Source of the DNA: Clostridiales bacterium
GTDB taxonomy: Bacteria; Bacillota; Clostridia; Christensenellales; CAG-138
Direction of reading: 5' to 3'
Length of the DNA: 12,033 nucleotides
NCBI GenBank assembly: GCA_004558525.1
Contig: SFCQ01000025.1
Location: forward strand, 1 to 12,033
In this document: one piece after another, positions 6,555 through 12,033 of the stretch
Layout: each line of letters begins with the position of its first letter
How positions within the stretch are numbered: the first letter of the stretch is position 1
The notes under the pieces: model-generated
Databases searched by the model: none
The model's input: the letters and a program-made list of their open reading frames with translations, nothing else
What the model was told of the DNA's origin: nothing
Made by a program: the position numbers and the translations under genes

Positions 6555-6944
6555 CTATATCCCTAACCGTTTCCTGTCGCTATTCAGCCATGCGCCGAGC
6601 ATATTTTGGCAGTCATGCACTTTCTTTGTGATTTTCTCATACTGCTTCGGCAATATACAGCCTTGTTCCATAGATAGCTGTGCTATATAACCGAGCAGCT
6701 TTAGTTCTGTTAGAGCCTGATGTTGAAAATCTACCCGCTGCGCGGCTTTGCCCCTGTCCCCGGCTTTTACGAATACTTCATTTGCACGGTACAGATTTTC
6801 TATCGTATTCAGCGCGTAACTTTGCAGCTTTGCAACAAGGGTAAAGCGGAAACGTTTAGGCGATTTATCCGTTACCGTCATCACATAGGAACAAAGGTCT
6901 TTTGCTTTTGTGATGACCGCCAATTCGCTTTGATAAGCCGCCAT
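6555..6944 (-). CDS. avd: DGR accessory variability determinant (Avd-like four-helix protein)
   Basis: A 129-residue, helix-rich, basic protein. Features expected of Avd proteins are a first helix with ITKAKDLCSYVMTVTDKSPK, a following KRFRFTLVAKLQSYALNTIE with IENLYRAN, then a long third helix (RVDFQHQALTELKLLGYIAQ) and a final helix ending AWLNSDRKR. Avd forms a barrel-shaped pentamer of four-helix bundles that binds the RT and the template RNA. The start at 6942-6944 follows a purine-rich GGAGGGGG by about 10-12 nt. It is the first gene of the operon and ends 47 nt before TR. Identification rests on these motifs plus location. Confidence 0.88.
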   Translation of the reverse strand: MAAYQSELAVITKAKDLCSYVMTVTDKSPKRFRFTLVAKLQSYALNTIENLYRANEVFVKAGDRGKAAQRVDFQHQALTELKLLGYIAQLSMEQGCILPKQYEKITKKVHDCQNMLGAWLNSDRKRLGI

Positions 6945-6993
6945 ACGGCTAATTCCCCCTCCTGCGTCAATTTATGCACAGCTATACACAATA

Positions 6994-7022
6994 ATCATAT
7001 AGAGAAACACGGCGGATTTCAA
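6994..7022 (-). promoter_or_regulatory. Promoter of the DGR operon
   Basis: On the minus strand TTGAAA (7017-7022) and TATGAT (6994-6999) are separated by 17 bp. Transcription would begin near 6987, giving a leader of about 43 nt before avd. No operator is obvious. Confidence 0.65.
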
Positions 7023-7139
7023 CATCAAACGAGAGGGATTTTCAAAAAAGTTGCTACCCCTGTTTCCCAAACAAGGCGTTTTCCCCGTAGTAGTAATAGG
7101 AGAAATGAGCAGATAGCAAGCACAGCAAACGAGTACCCG

Positions 7140-7300
7140 TTTGCGAAAATTGCCTGCTCCCACCCCAAAAAGTCTTGCGACTTTTCGGGGACCCCGGTGT
7201 TGGGATAATCCCAAACCCTTACGCGGGGTGCCCCGCAAAGCCTGGGGAGAGGACGAGCAGCGGAATGAGCGACTTTCCGCTGCAAAGCGGAAATGAACGA
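7140..7300 (+). other. Hairpin cluster upstream of mobC, candidate oriT
   Basis: Several inverted repeats lie in about 160 bp just ahead of the relaxosome genes: 7163-7174/7179-7190 (12 bp, one mismatch, loop ttgc), 7200-7205/7209-7214 (loop taa), 7223-7227/7232-7236, and 7274-7281/7286-7293 (8 bp perfect, loop gcaa). Origins of transfer commonly lie next to mobC and relaxase genes and carry such repeats. No nic site is identified. The remainder of 6945-7335 holds the divergent DGR promoter and no gene that I can support. Confidence 0.5.
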
Positions 7301-7335
7301 TATGCAGCTTGCGAGGACGAAAAAGCGGTGTGAGC

Positions 7336-7665
7336 ATGGAAAACCGAAAACGGAATATCCAAATGAAGTTTTACGTTACGGAAGAAGAAAAGCGGCTGAT
7401 CGACGGGAAGATGAAGCAGCTTCCCATAAAGCAGTATGGGGCATACTTCCGAAAAATGGCGATAGACGGGTATATCCTTGTCATTGACCGAAGCGACACA
7501 AAAGCATATATCCGTCAGTTGCAAGCGGTGAGCCGCAACATCAACCAGATTGCCAAACGCGCCAACGCGACGGGGACGGTTTATGAGCAGGACATTGAGG
7601 ACATTAAAAAGGCGGTGGACGAAATATGGCGGTTACAAAGACGCACCCTATTAAATCAACCTTAA
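7336..7665 (+). CDS. mobC: MobC-like relaxosome accessory protein
   Basis: A 109-residue protein starting MENRKRNIQMKFYVTEEEKR, with an N-terminal ribbon-helix-helix-like segment and the C-terminal VSRNINQIAKRANATGTVY pattern typical of plasmid mobilisation MobC proteins. These bind oriT and help the relaxase nick. The start at 7336 is chosen by protein fit; the upstream RBS is weak, and an ATG at 7363 is a possible alternative. Its 3' end overlaps the relaxase start by 40 nt, so the two are translationally linked. It is oriented away from the DGR across the hairpin-rich region. Confidence 0.88.
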   Translation: MENRKRNIQMKFYVTEEEKRLIDGKMKQLPIKQYGAYFRKMAIDGYILVIDRSDTKAYIRQLQAVSRNINQIAKRANATGTVYEQDIEDIKKAVDEIWRLQRRTLLNQP

Positions 7666-8723
7666 AGGCCGCGATAGACTATATCTTAAATCCCGAAAAG
7701 ACAGACGGGAAGCTGCTCGCGTCCTCTTTCGGCTGCGGTCTGGAAACCGCTGATATTGAGTTTGCATGGACGCGGGAAGCTGCGGGAGATCGCGGCACCC
7801 ATTTAGGGCGGCACTTGATACAATCCTTTGCGGTGGGCGAAACCACGCCGGAAGAAGCGCACAAAATCGGAATGGAACTTGCGCAAGCGGTGTTAGGCGG
7901 CAAGTATGAGTTTGTTTTGACAACCCACGTCGATAAAGACCATCTGCATAATCACCTGATTTTCAACGCGGTTAGCTTCGTTGACTACAAAAAGTACCAT
8001 TCCAACAAGCAAAGCTATCACTTTATCCGGCGCACCAGCGACAGGATATGTAAAGAGCATGGGCTGTCCGTTGTCGTGCCGGGGCAGGACAAAGGGAAAA
8101 GCTATGCGGAATATACCGCCGAAAAGCAAGGGACAAGCTACAAAGCCAAGCTGAAAACGGCGATAGATACCCTCATTCCCCAAGTGAAAGATTTTGACGA
8201 ACTGCTGCGCCGCTTGCAGGAAATGGGGTATGAAATCAAACAGGGCAAATATATTTCTTTCCGCGCCGCCGGACAGGAACGGTTTACCCGCGCAAAGACG
8301 CTGGGCGCGGCCTATACGGAAGAAGCGATTAAGGAGCGTATCAAGGGCGTATATATTGCCAAAACAAAAACGCTGCGGGAAGATAGGAAAATCCGGCTTG
8401 TCGTCGATCTTGAAAACAGTATCAAAGCGCAACAGTCGGCGGGCTATGAACGGTGGGCGAAAATCCATAATCTGAAACAGGCCGCAAAAAGCATGAACTT
8501 CTTGACCGAAAACAAGATTGAGTATTACAGCGACCTTGAAAGCAAAATCGCGGATATTATGACCGCCCATGACGCGGCGGCAAGGGCGGTTAAAGAGGTA
8601 GAACAGCGTATGTCCGATTTGTCGCTGCTTATCAAGCACACCACCACATACCGACAGTTAAAACCGATTTACGATGAATACCGAAAATCGCCGGACAAGG
8701 AAAAGTATCTGCGGATTGTATGA
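7626..8723 (+). CDS. MOB-type relaxase, C-terminus truncated by frameshift
   Basis: A 365-residue relaxase that would nick oriT and lead the strand into the recipient. The N-terminal domain has AIDYILNPEKT, with Tyr19 as the probable nucleophile. RHLIQSF follows at about 62-68. The metal-binding histidine motif HVDKDHLHNH spans residues 101-110 (His101, His106, His108, His110). The C-terminal half is a long coiled-coil-like region with LENSIKAQQSAGYERWAKIH. It ends abruptly after DKEKYLRIV. A clearly related tail is found in the +1 frame at 8716-8832. The catalytic domain is complete, so nicking could survive; the missing part may affect coupling to the secretion channel. Confidence 0.88.
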   Translation: MAVTKTHPIKSTLKAAIDYILNPEKTDGKLLASSFGCGLETADIEFAWTREAAGDRGTHLGRHLIQSFAVGETTPEEAHKIGMELAQAVLGGKYEFVLTTHVDKDHLHNHLIFNAVSFVDYKKYHSNKQSYHFIRRTSDRICKEHGLSVVVPGQDKGKSYAEYTAEKQGTSYKAKLKTAIDTLIPQVKDFDELLRRLQEMGYEIKQGKYISFRAAGQERFTRAKTLGAAYTEEAIKERIKGVYIAKTKTLREDRKIRLVVDLENSIKAQQSAGYERWAKIHNLKQAAKSMNFLTENKIEYYSDLESKIADIMTAHDAAARAVKEVEQRMSDLSLLIKHTTTYRQLKPIYDEYRKSPDKEKYLRIV

Positions 8724-8832
8724 GGATTACCGCCAAGCGAAAAAGCAAATGCAGGAATACGGGATTGTCAAAAAGAACGTCGATAGTATTCTTTACCCGT
8801 CCCAAAGCAAGGCGCGGGAGCAGGAGCGGTGA
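8716..8832 (+). pseudogene. Out-of-frame C-terminal remnant of the relaxase
   Basis: This frame, +1 relative to the relaxase, reads LYEDYRQAKKQMQEYGIVKK, then NVDSILYPSQSKAREQER and TGA (8830-8832). It resembles the usual C-terminus of these Clostridial relaxases (YxxYxxxKKxxxEYxxxKxNxDSIL). From memory of the family, about 50 residues normally lie between DKEKYLR and this tail, so an internal deletion with frame change near 8708-8716 is likely, not a simple single-base indel. Confidence 0.7.
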
Positions 8833-8863
8833 CGCGACGGTTTTAATTTTCAAAAAAATACTA

Positions 8864-8901
8864 TTGACTTTTACGCTGATTTTATAATATAATTTCAGCG
8901 T
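8864..8901 (+). promoter_or_regulatory. AbiE promoter with palindromic operator
   Basis: TTGACT (8864-8869) and TATAAT (8888-8893) are 18 bp apart; a second overlapping TATAAT is at 8883-8888. A perfect 7-bp inverted repeat, acgctga (8873-8879) and tcagcgt (8895-8901), flanks the -10. AbiEi antitoxins are known to repress their own promoter by binding inverted repeats, so this is the likely operator. The predicted start near 8900 leaves a very short leader. Confidence 0.8.
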
Positions 8902-8912
8902 GAAAGTTGGTG

Positions 8913-9509
8913 ATGGTTTTGAAGCAGGAAACGATTGAAAAACTGCTTACGGAAAACAACGGCATATTGAAAACGGCTGATGTTGTCGCCGCTGGCATTT
9001 CCAAAGAAACTTTTTACAAATATGTGAAAGCTGCGGGGCTGGAAAAGGCGGCGCATGGCATTTACCTTTCGCCGGATTGCCTGACAGATGAAATGTACCT
9101 GCTGCAAGCGCAATTCCCTAAAGCGGTCTACTCCCATGAAGCGGCCTTGTATCTGCACGATCTCGCGGAAAAAGAGCCAATCCCCTTTACCGTTACCGTC
9201 CCGTCAAGCTATAACGGCGGCGGGCTGATAAGAAAAGGCGTTAAGGCGTACTATGTCAAACAGGAATGGTACAGTATGGGGCTTTGCGAAATCCAAACGC
9301 CGGGGGGACATTTTGTAAAAGCGTATGACATGGAACGCACGATCTGCGACATACTGCGCAAAAGGGCTGATATGGATATTGCCGTATTCAATTATGCGGT
9401 CAGAGAATACATGAAGTGCAAGGACAAGCGTATTTCCGTTTTGAGCCGGTATGCCGTTGCGCTTCATATCGAAAAACAAATGAGCGAAACAATGGGGGTG
9501 CTGTTCTGA
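8913..9509 (+). CDS. abiEi: AbiEi family antitoxin
   Basis: A 198-residue protein starting MVLKQETIEKLLTENNGILK. Its N-terminal winged HTH (TADVVAAGISKETFYKYVK, about residues 21-39) is followed by GIYLSP, then FPKAVYSHEAALYLHDLAEK and PFTVTVP, all typical of AbiEi. The family counters the AbiEii nucleotidyltransferase toxin (a type IV toxin-antitoxin pair) and autoregulates the operon. The start at 8913 follows GAAAG by 6 nt; a TTG at 8907 in the same frame lacks spacing for an RBS. The stop overlaps the toxin start in TGATG, so the two are coupled. Confidence 0.9.
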   Translation: MVLKQETIEKLLTENNGILKTADVVAAGISKETFYKYVKAAGLEKAAHGIYLSPDCLTDEMYLLQAQFPKAVYSHEAALYLHDLAEKEPIPFTVTVPSSYNGGGLIRKGVKAYYVKQEWYSMGLCEIQTPGGHFVKAYDMERTICDILRKRADMDIAVFNYAVREYMKCKDKRISVLSRYAVALHIEKQMSETMGVLF

Positions 9510-10354
9510 TGATAAAGACTTCAAGGCAGTTAAAAGATTTAATCCGAAACAAGGCGAAAGGCGACAGCGATAAATCCGCGCTTTTTATCCGCAATTATGG
9601 CATGGAACGCTTTTTAGAGCGCGTCGCCCTCTCAAAGTACAAGGACAATTTTATCCTAAAGGGCGGTATGCTCGTTTCCGCTATGGTCGGACTTGAAAAC
9701 CGGGCGACAATGGATATTGACACGACAATCCGCAATTTCCCTCTTGACGCGGAACACGCAAGAAATATTGTTGAAGAAATTGCCGCCGTAGAAATTGACG
9801 ATAATATCCGCTTTTCCATTAAGGACGTTTCAAACATTATGGACGAAGCGGAGTACGGCGGTGTGCGCCTTTCCCTCGACGCATTTTTAGACACTATGAA
9901 AATCCCGCTGAAAGTTGACATATCGACAGGGGACGCAATCACGCCCGCCGAAATCGAGTACCGCTATAAGCTGATGTTTGAGCAGCGGTATATATCCCTA
10001 TGGGCTTATCCCCTCGAAACGGTGCTTGCGGAAAAGATAGAAACGGTATTGTCGCGGGGCGTGTTGAACACGCGCCTGCGGGATTTTTACGATTTATATA
10101 TCCTGCAACAGACGGAAATGCAGATTGATACAGGGACGCTTTCGGCGGCTCTCGCCGCTACTTGCCGCAAACGAGGAAGCGAAACCGTCCTGCCGGAATA
10201 TGGACGCACACTTGATGAAATCTATACAAGCCGCGTTATGCGCGGGCTGTGGGAGAGCTATCAAAAGAAAAACAGCTATGCGGCGGGTATTGCATGGGAA
10301 ACGGTGATGAATGCCGTCCGCGTCCTTTGCGGTAGCTGCATTACAGAAAAATAA
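9509..10354 (+). CDS. abiEii: AbiEii family nucleotidyltransferase toxin
   Basis: A 281-residue protein with the DNA polymerase beta-like nucleotidyltransferase motifs of AbiEii: LKGGML (residues 50-55), MDIDTT (68-73, metal-binding Asp69/Asp71), KVDIS (135-139), and LAEKIETVLSR plus RLRDFYDLYIL (173-199). Members transfer nucleotides to RNA (tRNA acceptors in characterised homologues) and block growth, giving phage abortive infection or plasmid/ICE maintenance. The start ATG at 9509-9511 overlaps the antitoxin stop, with GGGGGTG upstream. A longer upstream extension in this frame lies wholly inside the antitoxin gene and is rejected. All key residues are present, so the toxin looks intact. 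Confidence 0.93.
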   Translation: MIKTSRQLKDLIRNKAKGDSDKSALFIRNYGMERFLERVALSKYKDNFILKGGMLVSAMVGLENRATMDIDTTIRNFPLDAEHARNIVEEIAAVEIDDNIRFSIKDVSNIMDEAEYGGVRLSLDAFLDTMKIPLKVDISTGDAITPAEIEYRYKLMFEQRYISLWAYPLETVLAEKIETVLSRGVLNTRLRDFYDLYILQQTEMQIDTGTLSAALAATCRKRGSETVLPEYGRTLDEIYTSRVMRGLWESYQKKNSYAAGIAWETVMNAVRVLCGSCITEK

Positions 10355-10370
10355 AGGGGGATTTTGGGGC

Positions 10371-10766
10371 ATGGGCTATCTGGCGGCATTGGGCGCATAT
10401 TGGGTTATCGCGCTTGCAATCGGTTTTATCGCTATGGTAATAGGGCTGTTTATCGGGCATATCATTGTTTTTGACAGTATCGCGCTCGGTATTATCTCCG
10501 GCGTGTGCTGCAATCATTTTTTCACGCTGCACCCCGCCTTGTGCGTGTTGATCGGCGCGGCTGTGTTCGTGCTGCTGCTGTTCCTGCAAAATACACGTTT
10601 CGGCTTTTGGATTATCGGGGTGCTGCTGTCCGCTGTATGGGCGGTCATTTTCGGGCTGCTGGCTTTCCTTATCTCTAATGCCGATCAGGTTTGGTTTTAT
10701 GTAGTCTGCGGCCTTTCCTTTGTCATTATGCTATCGCTGCACGTCAAAGCAAGGGACAAGGCATAA
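10371..10766 (+). CDS. Small polytopic membrane protein, unknown function
   Basis: A 131-residue hydrophobic protein beginning MGYLAALGAYWVIALAIG, with about five predicted membrane helices (approximately residues 5-27, 30-45, 53-70, 76-99 and 106-125) and a basic tail HVKARDKA. No family is recognised. The start at 10371 has AAAGGGGG about 10 nt upstream. It begins 16 nt after the toxin stop on the same strand, so it is probably the third gene of the AbiE operon. The linkage could be incidental or could mean a membrane-associated role in the system. Confidence 0.7.
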   Translation: MGYLAALGAYWVIALAIGFIAMVIGLFIGHIIVFDSIALGIISGVCCNHFFTLHPALCVLIGAAVFVLLLFLQNTRFGFWIIGVLLSAVWAVIFGLLAFLISNADQVWFYVVCGLSFVIMLSLHVKARDKA

Positions 10767-10903
10767 ACAAGGGGCAGGACATGGAACATTAGGGGCTGAA
10801 AACGCCTGTGTTTCTGCGGCTTTCAGAGTGCGGAAACGGCATAGACGATAAAGTATATTCAAACCTCAAAAAACGGCTTTCTAATTGTCCACGCAAAGAC
10901 AAA

Positions 10904-10948
10904 AAAAGAACAGGGGCGCGGCTGCCTTGATTGGCAACCGCGCCCCTG
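10904..10948 (-). terminator. Terminator after TTRAP gene
   Basis: An 11-bp perfect inverted repeat (10911-10921 with 10938-10948, caggggcgcgg/ccgcgcccctg), extendable by further pairs, is followed on the minus strand by TTCTTTTTTT. It lies 12 nt beyond the TTRAP stop. I see nothing else in 10767-10903. Confidence 0.88.
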
Positions 10949-10960
10949 CTGCGTGTTGGG

Positions 10961-11170
10961 TTATTCGTCGTCGGTTAAGATAAACTCCTGTTCGGAAAAC
11001 TCGTCGTCCGTCATGGCTTGCAGCTTGTTCACCGCTGCGGCGGCAAGCTGGCGCATATCCCCGTCCATGTAGGGCATGGCGGCAAGGATATTTTCAACTG
11101 TCGTTTTCCGGCTTCCCTCTGCGTAGATCGCAACAATGTTTTCTTCCGGGGTGGTAAATCGGATATTCAT
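10961..11170 (-). CDS. TTRAP-like transposon-transfer assisting protein
   Basis: A 69-residue acidic protein beginning MNIRFTTPEENIVAIYAEGS. The layout (F-T--E-NI--IY--G-R, then Y------M--LA--A--KL--M-D-EF) matches the transposon-transfer assisting family found beside conjugation genes in Clostridial ICEs. Its biochemical role is unknown. The start at 11168-11170 follows GGAGG (11180-11184) by 9 nt, an RBS that lies inside the upstream gene. It is 4 nt from the stop of the DUF4316-like gene, so the two are co-transcribed. Confidence 0.8.
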   Translation of the reverse strand: MNIRFTTPEENIVAIYAEGSRKTTVENILAAMPYMDGDMRQLAAAAVNKLQAMTDDEFSEQEFILTDDE

Positions 11171-11174
11171 AACG

Positions 11175-12033
11175 TCAAACCTCCAAATCCTTGTTTTGTT
11201 CCCGTTGCGGCTTTTTTGGCTGCTGCGCCGCCTGTTTCTTGTACTCGTCCAGCTTCTTCAAAATGGACGGTTTCTTTTGCGGCTGCTCCCGCTTCTCGGC
11301 TTTTACCGCTTTTGCAAGGTCGGTAATGGAAATCGCTTCGCCCGCCTTTGCCCGCTGCTCCAAATCCGCGACGGTGGGGGCTTGCGGCGTGTTATTGATA
11401 ATCCCGTCAAAGTTGTTGTCGTTCTGCTCTACAATGTCCTCAACGTGCTTTAAGGGATTATCCCGCTGCGGCTGCTCGGCGGCTATGGCGTAAGCCTGTG
11501 TGCCGTTGCCCATAATGAGATACTTCCCGTCCTCCGACGCATGGTGAAAGCCAAAGCCCGCCGCTTCGATCTGCTCCCGGCTCATATCGGTAATATGAAA
11601 ATTGCCCCTCGGCGTTCTGACAGTTTCACCCGTCATAAGGCTTTCGGGGGTTGCTTCCGGCTGCTGCTTTTCAAGCTGCCCGTCCTTGTAGGAATACCCT
11701 TGCGCCGCGATTGCTTCAAGGGTCTTGCCCGTAACGTCGCCATAAATCCGCTTGTCTGCGTCAACCAGCATTTGCAAGGTGCCTTTTACGGTGTCGGACA
11801 AGGCTTGCTGCTGTTCGGGCGGCAGCTTGTCAAATACGGGGGTCTGCTGCTCCTGCTCGGCTTGCCGCTGCTGCTGCAACTCGGTAAAATGCCCCTCAAT
11901 CTCGGTAATGAGTTCCTTTGCGGTGGTCTGTATCGTTTCAAGGGACGCTTTTAACTCGGTCATTTCCTTGCCGCTGCTCCAACCAGCCACATAGCCGAAA
12001 GAGTAATCGGAAGTATCAAGGCCGAAATGCTGG
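11175..12033 (-). CDS. DUF4316-like ICE protein, C-terminal part (5' end outside window)
   Basis: The reading frame is open to the right edge, where it reads QHFGLDTSDYSFGYVAGWSSG; a GTG at 11990 is internal, not a start. About 285 residues are visible: a coiled-coil segment (TELKASLETIQTTAKELITE), a Gln-rich stretch, a segment with TPRGNFHITDMSREQIEAAG that resembles an annotation-type small domain, then NPLKHVEDIVEQNDNNFDGI and a Lys/Gln-rich tail. I associate this C-terminus with DUF4316-bearing proteins in ICE conjugation regions, often fused to larger N-terminal domains. The function is not known. It forms an operon with TTRAP. Confidence 0.65.
   Translation of the reverse strand, partial: QHFGLDTSDYSFGYVAGWSSGKEMTELKASLETIQTTAKELITEIEGHFTELQQQRQAEQEQQTPVFDKLPPEQQQALSDTVKGTLQMLVDADKRIYGDVTGKTLEAIAAQGYSYKDGQLEKQQPEATPESLMTGETVRTPRGNFHITDMSREQIEAAGFGFHHASEDGKYLIMGNGTQAYAIAAEQPQRDNPLKHVEDIVEQNDNNFDGIINNTPQAPTVADLEQRAKAGEAISITDLAKAVKAEKREQPQKKPSILKKLDEYKKQAAQQPKKPQREQNKDLEV

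Larger units (their letters stand above)
1896..7022 (-). mobile_element. Complete diversity-generating retroelement (avd-TR-RT-target)
   Basis: All hallmark parts lie on one strand in one apparent operon: promoter (6994-7022), Avd-like accessory protein, template repeat, DGR-type reverse transcriptase with YMDD and a GNQSSQ motif, target gene with VR, and a terminator. TR and VR differ almost only where the TR coding strand has adenine. In known DGRs the TR transcript is reverse transcribed with adenine-specific errors, and the cDNA replaces VR while TR stays unchanged. The order here places the target last, downstream of RT, unlike the Bordetella phage order with the target first. Every part looks intact, so activity is plausible. 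Confidence 0.95.
1..12033. mobile_element. Integrative conjugative element, internal portion (both ends outside window)
   Basis: The gene set is typical of Clostridial conjugative transposons: large serine recombinase, TnpW, sigma-like/HTH pair, MobC, relaxase, TTRAP and a DUF4316-like protein. A DGR and an AbiE operon sit among them as cargo. The recombinase runs off the left edge and the DUF4316-like gene off the right edge, so att sites and most conjugation genes are not visible. That these belong to one element is inferred from family associations; a composite of nested elements is possible. Confidence 0.8.

Noticed and set aside
7893..8639. 248-codon minus-strand open frame
   Set aside because: Antisense to the relaxase, whose motifs are clear on the plus strand.

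Overview
The window reads as part of an integrative conjugative element (ICE) of the Tn4451/Tn916-like kind found in gut Clostridia (Bacillota). The base composition is moderately GC-rich. Many genes carry AGGAGG-type ribosome binding sites. Recognisable ICE genes include a large serine recombinase, TnpW, a sigma-like/HTH pair, MobC, a MOB-type relaxase, TTRAP and a DUF4316-like protein. I cannot name a species. Both ends cut through element genes, so neither attachment site is visible.

Layout from left to right. Positions 1-237 (-) hold the N-terminus of the serine recombinase, followed by TnpW at 315-488 (-). Positions 489-881 hold a decayed small reading frame and a terminator. Positions 882-1530 (-) hold the HTH and sigma-like regulators. 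Positions 1531-1939 are gene-free and carry two terminators. Positions 1940-6944 (-) hold a complete diversity-generating retroelement (DGR), read in the order accessory gene avd, template repeat (TR), reverse transcriptase, and a large exported target with an internal variable repeat (VR). A promoter at 6994-7022 drives it. Positions 6945-7335 are hairpin-rich and probably contain oriT. Positions 7336-8832 (+) hold mobC and a relaxase with a broken C-terminus. Positions 8864-10766 (+) hold an AbiE toxin-antitoxin operon with a palindromic operator and a third membrane-protein gene. Positions 10961-12033 (-) hold TTRAP and the C-terminal part of a DUF4316-like protein.

The DGR is the main find. 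TR (6386-6507) and VR (4299-4420) align over 122 bp without gaps and differ at 25 positions. Of these, 22 fall on adenines of the TR coding strand, which is the signature of adenine-directed mutagenic retrohoming. The TR reading frame is almost all AAC/AAT at the variable positions, so mutation gives NNY codons and never a stop. The target has a signal peptide, a DUF6273-like (C-type-lectin-like) domain carrying the VR near the N-terminus, several Ig/InlB-like repeats, three SLH domains and a C-terminal IPQTG sorting-like signal. It looks like a surface-displayed binding protein whose ligand site is diversified.

Likely working model: the recombinase and the mob genes move the element between cells, AbiE stabilises it or defends the host, and the DGR gives the carrier a variable surface receptor.
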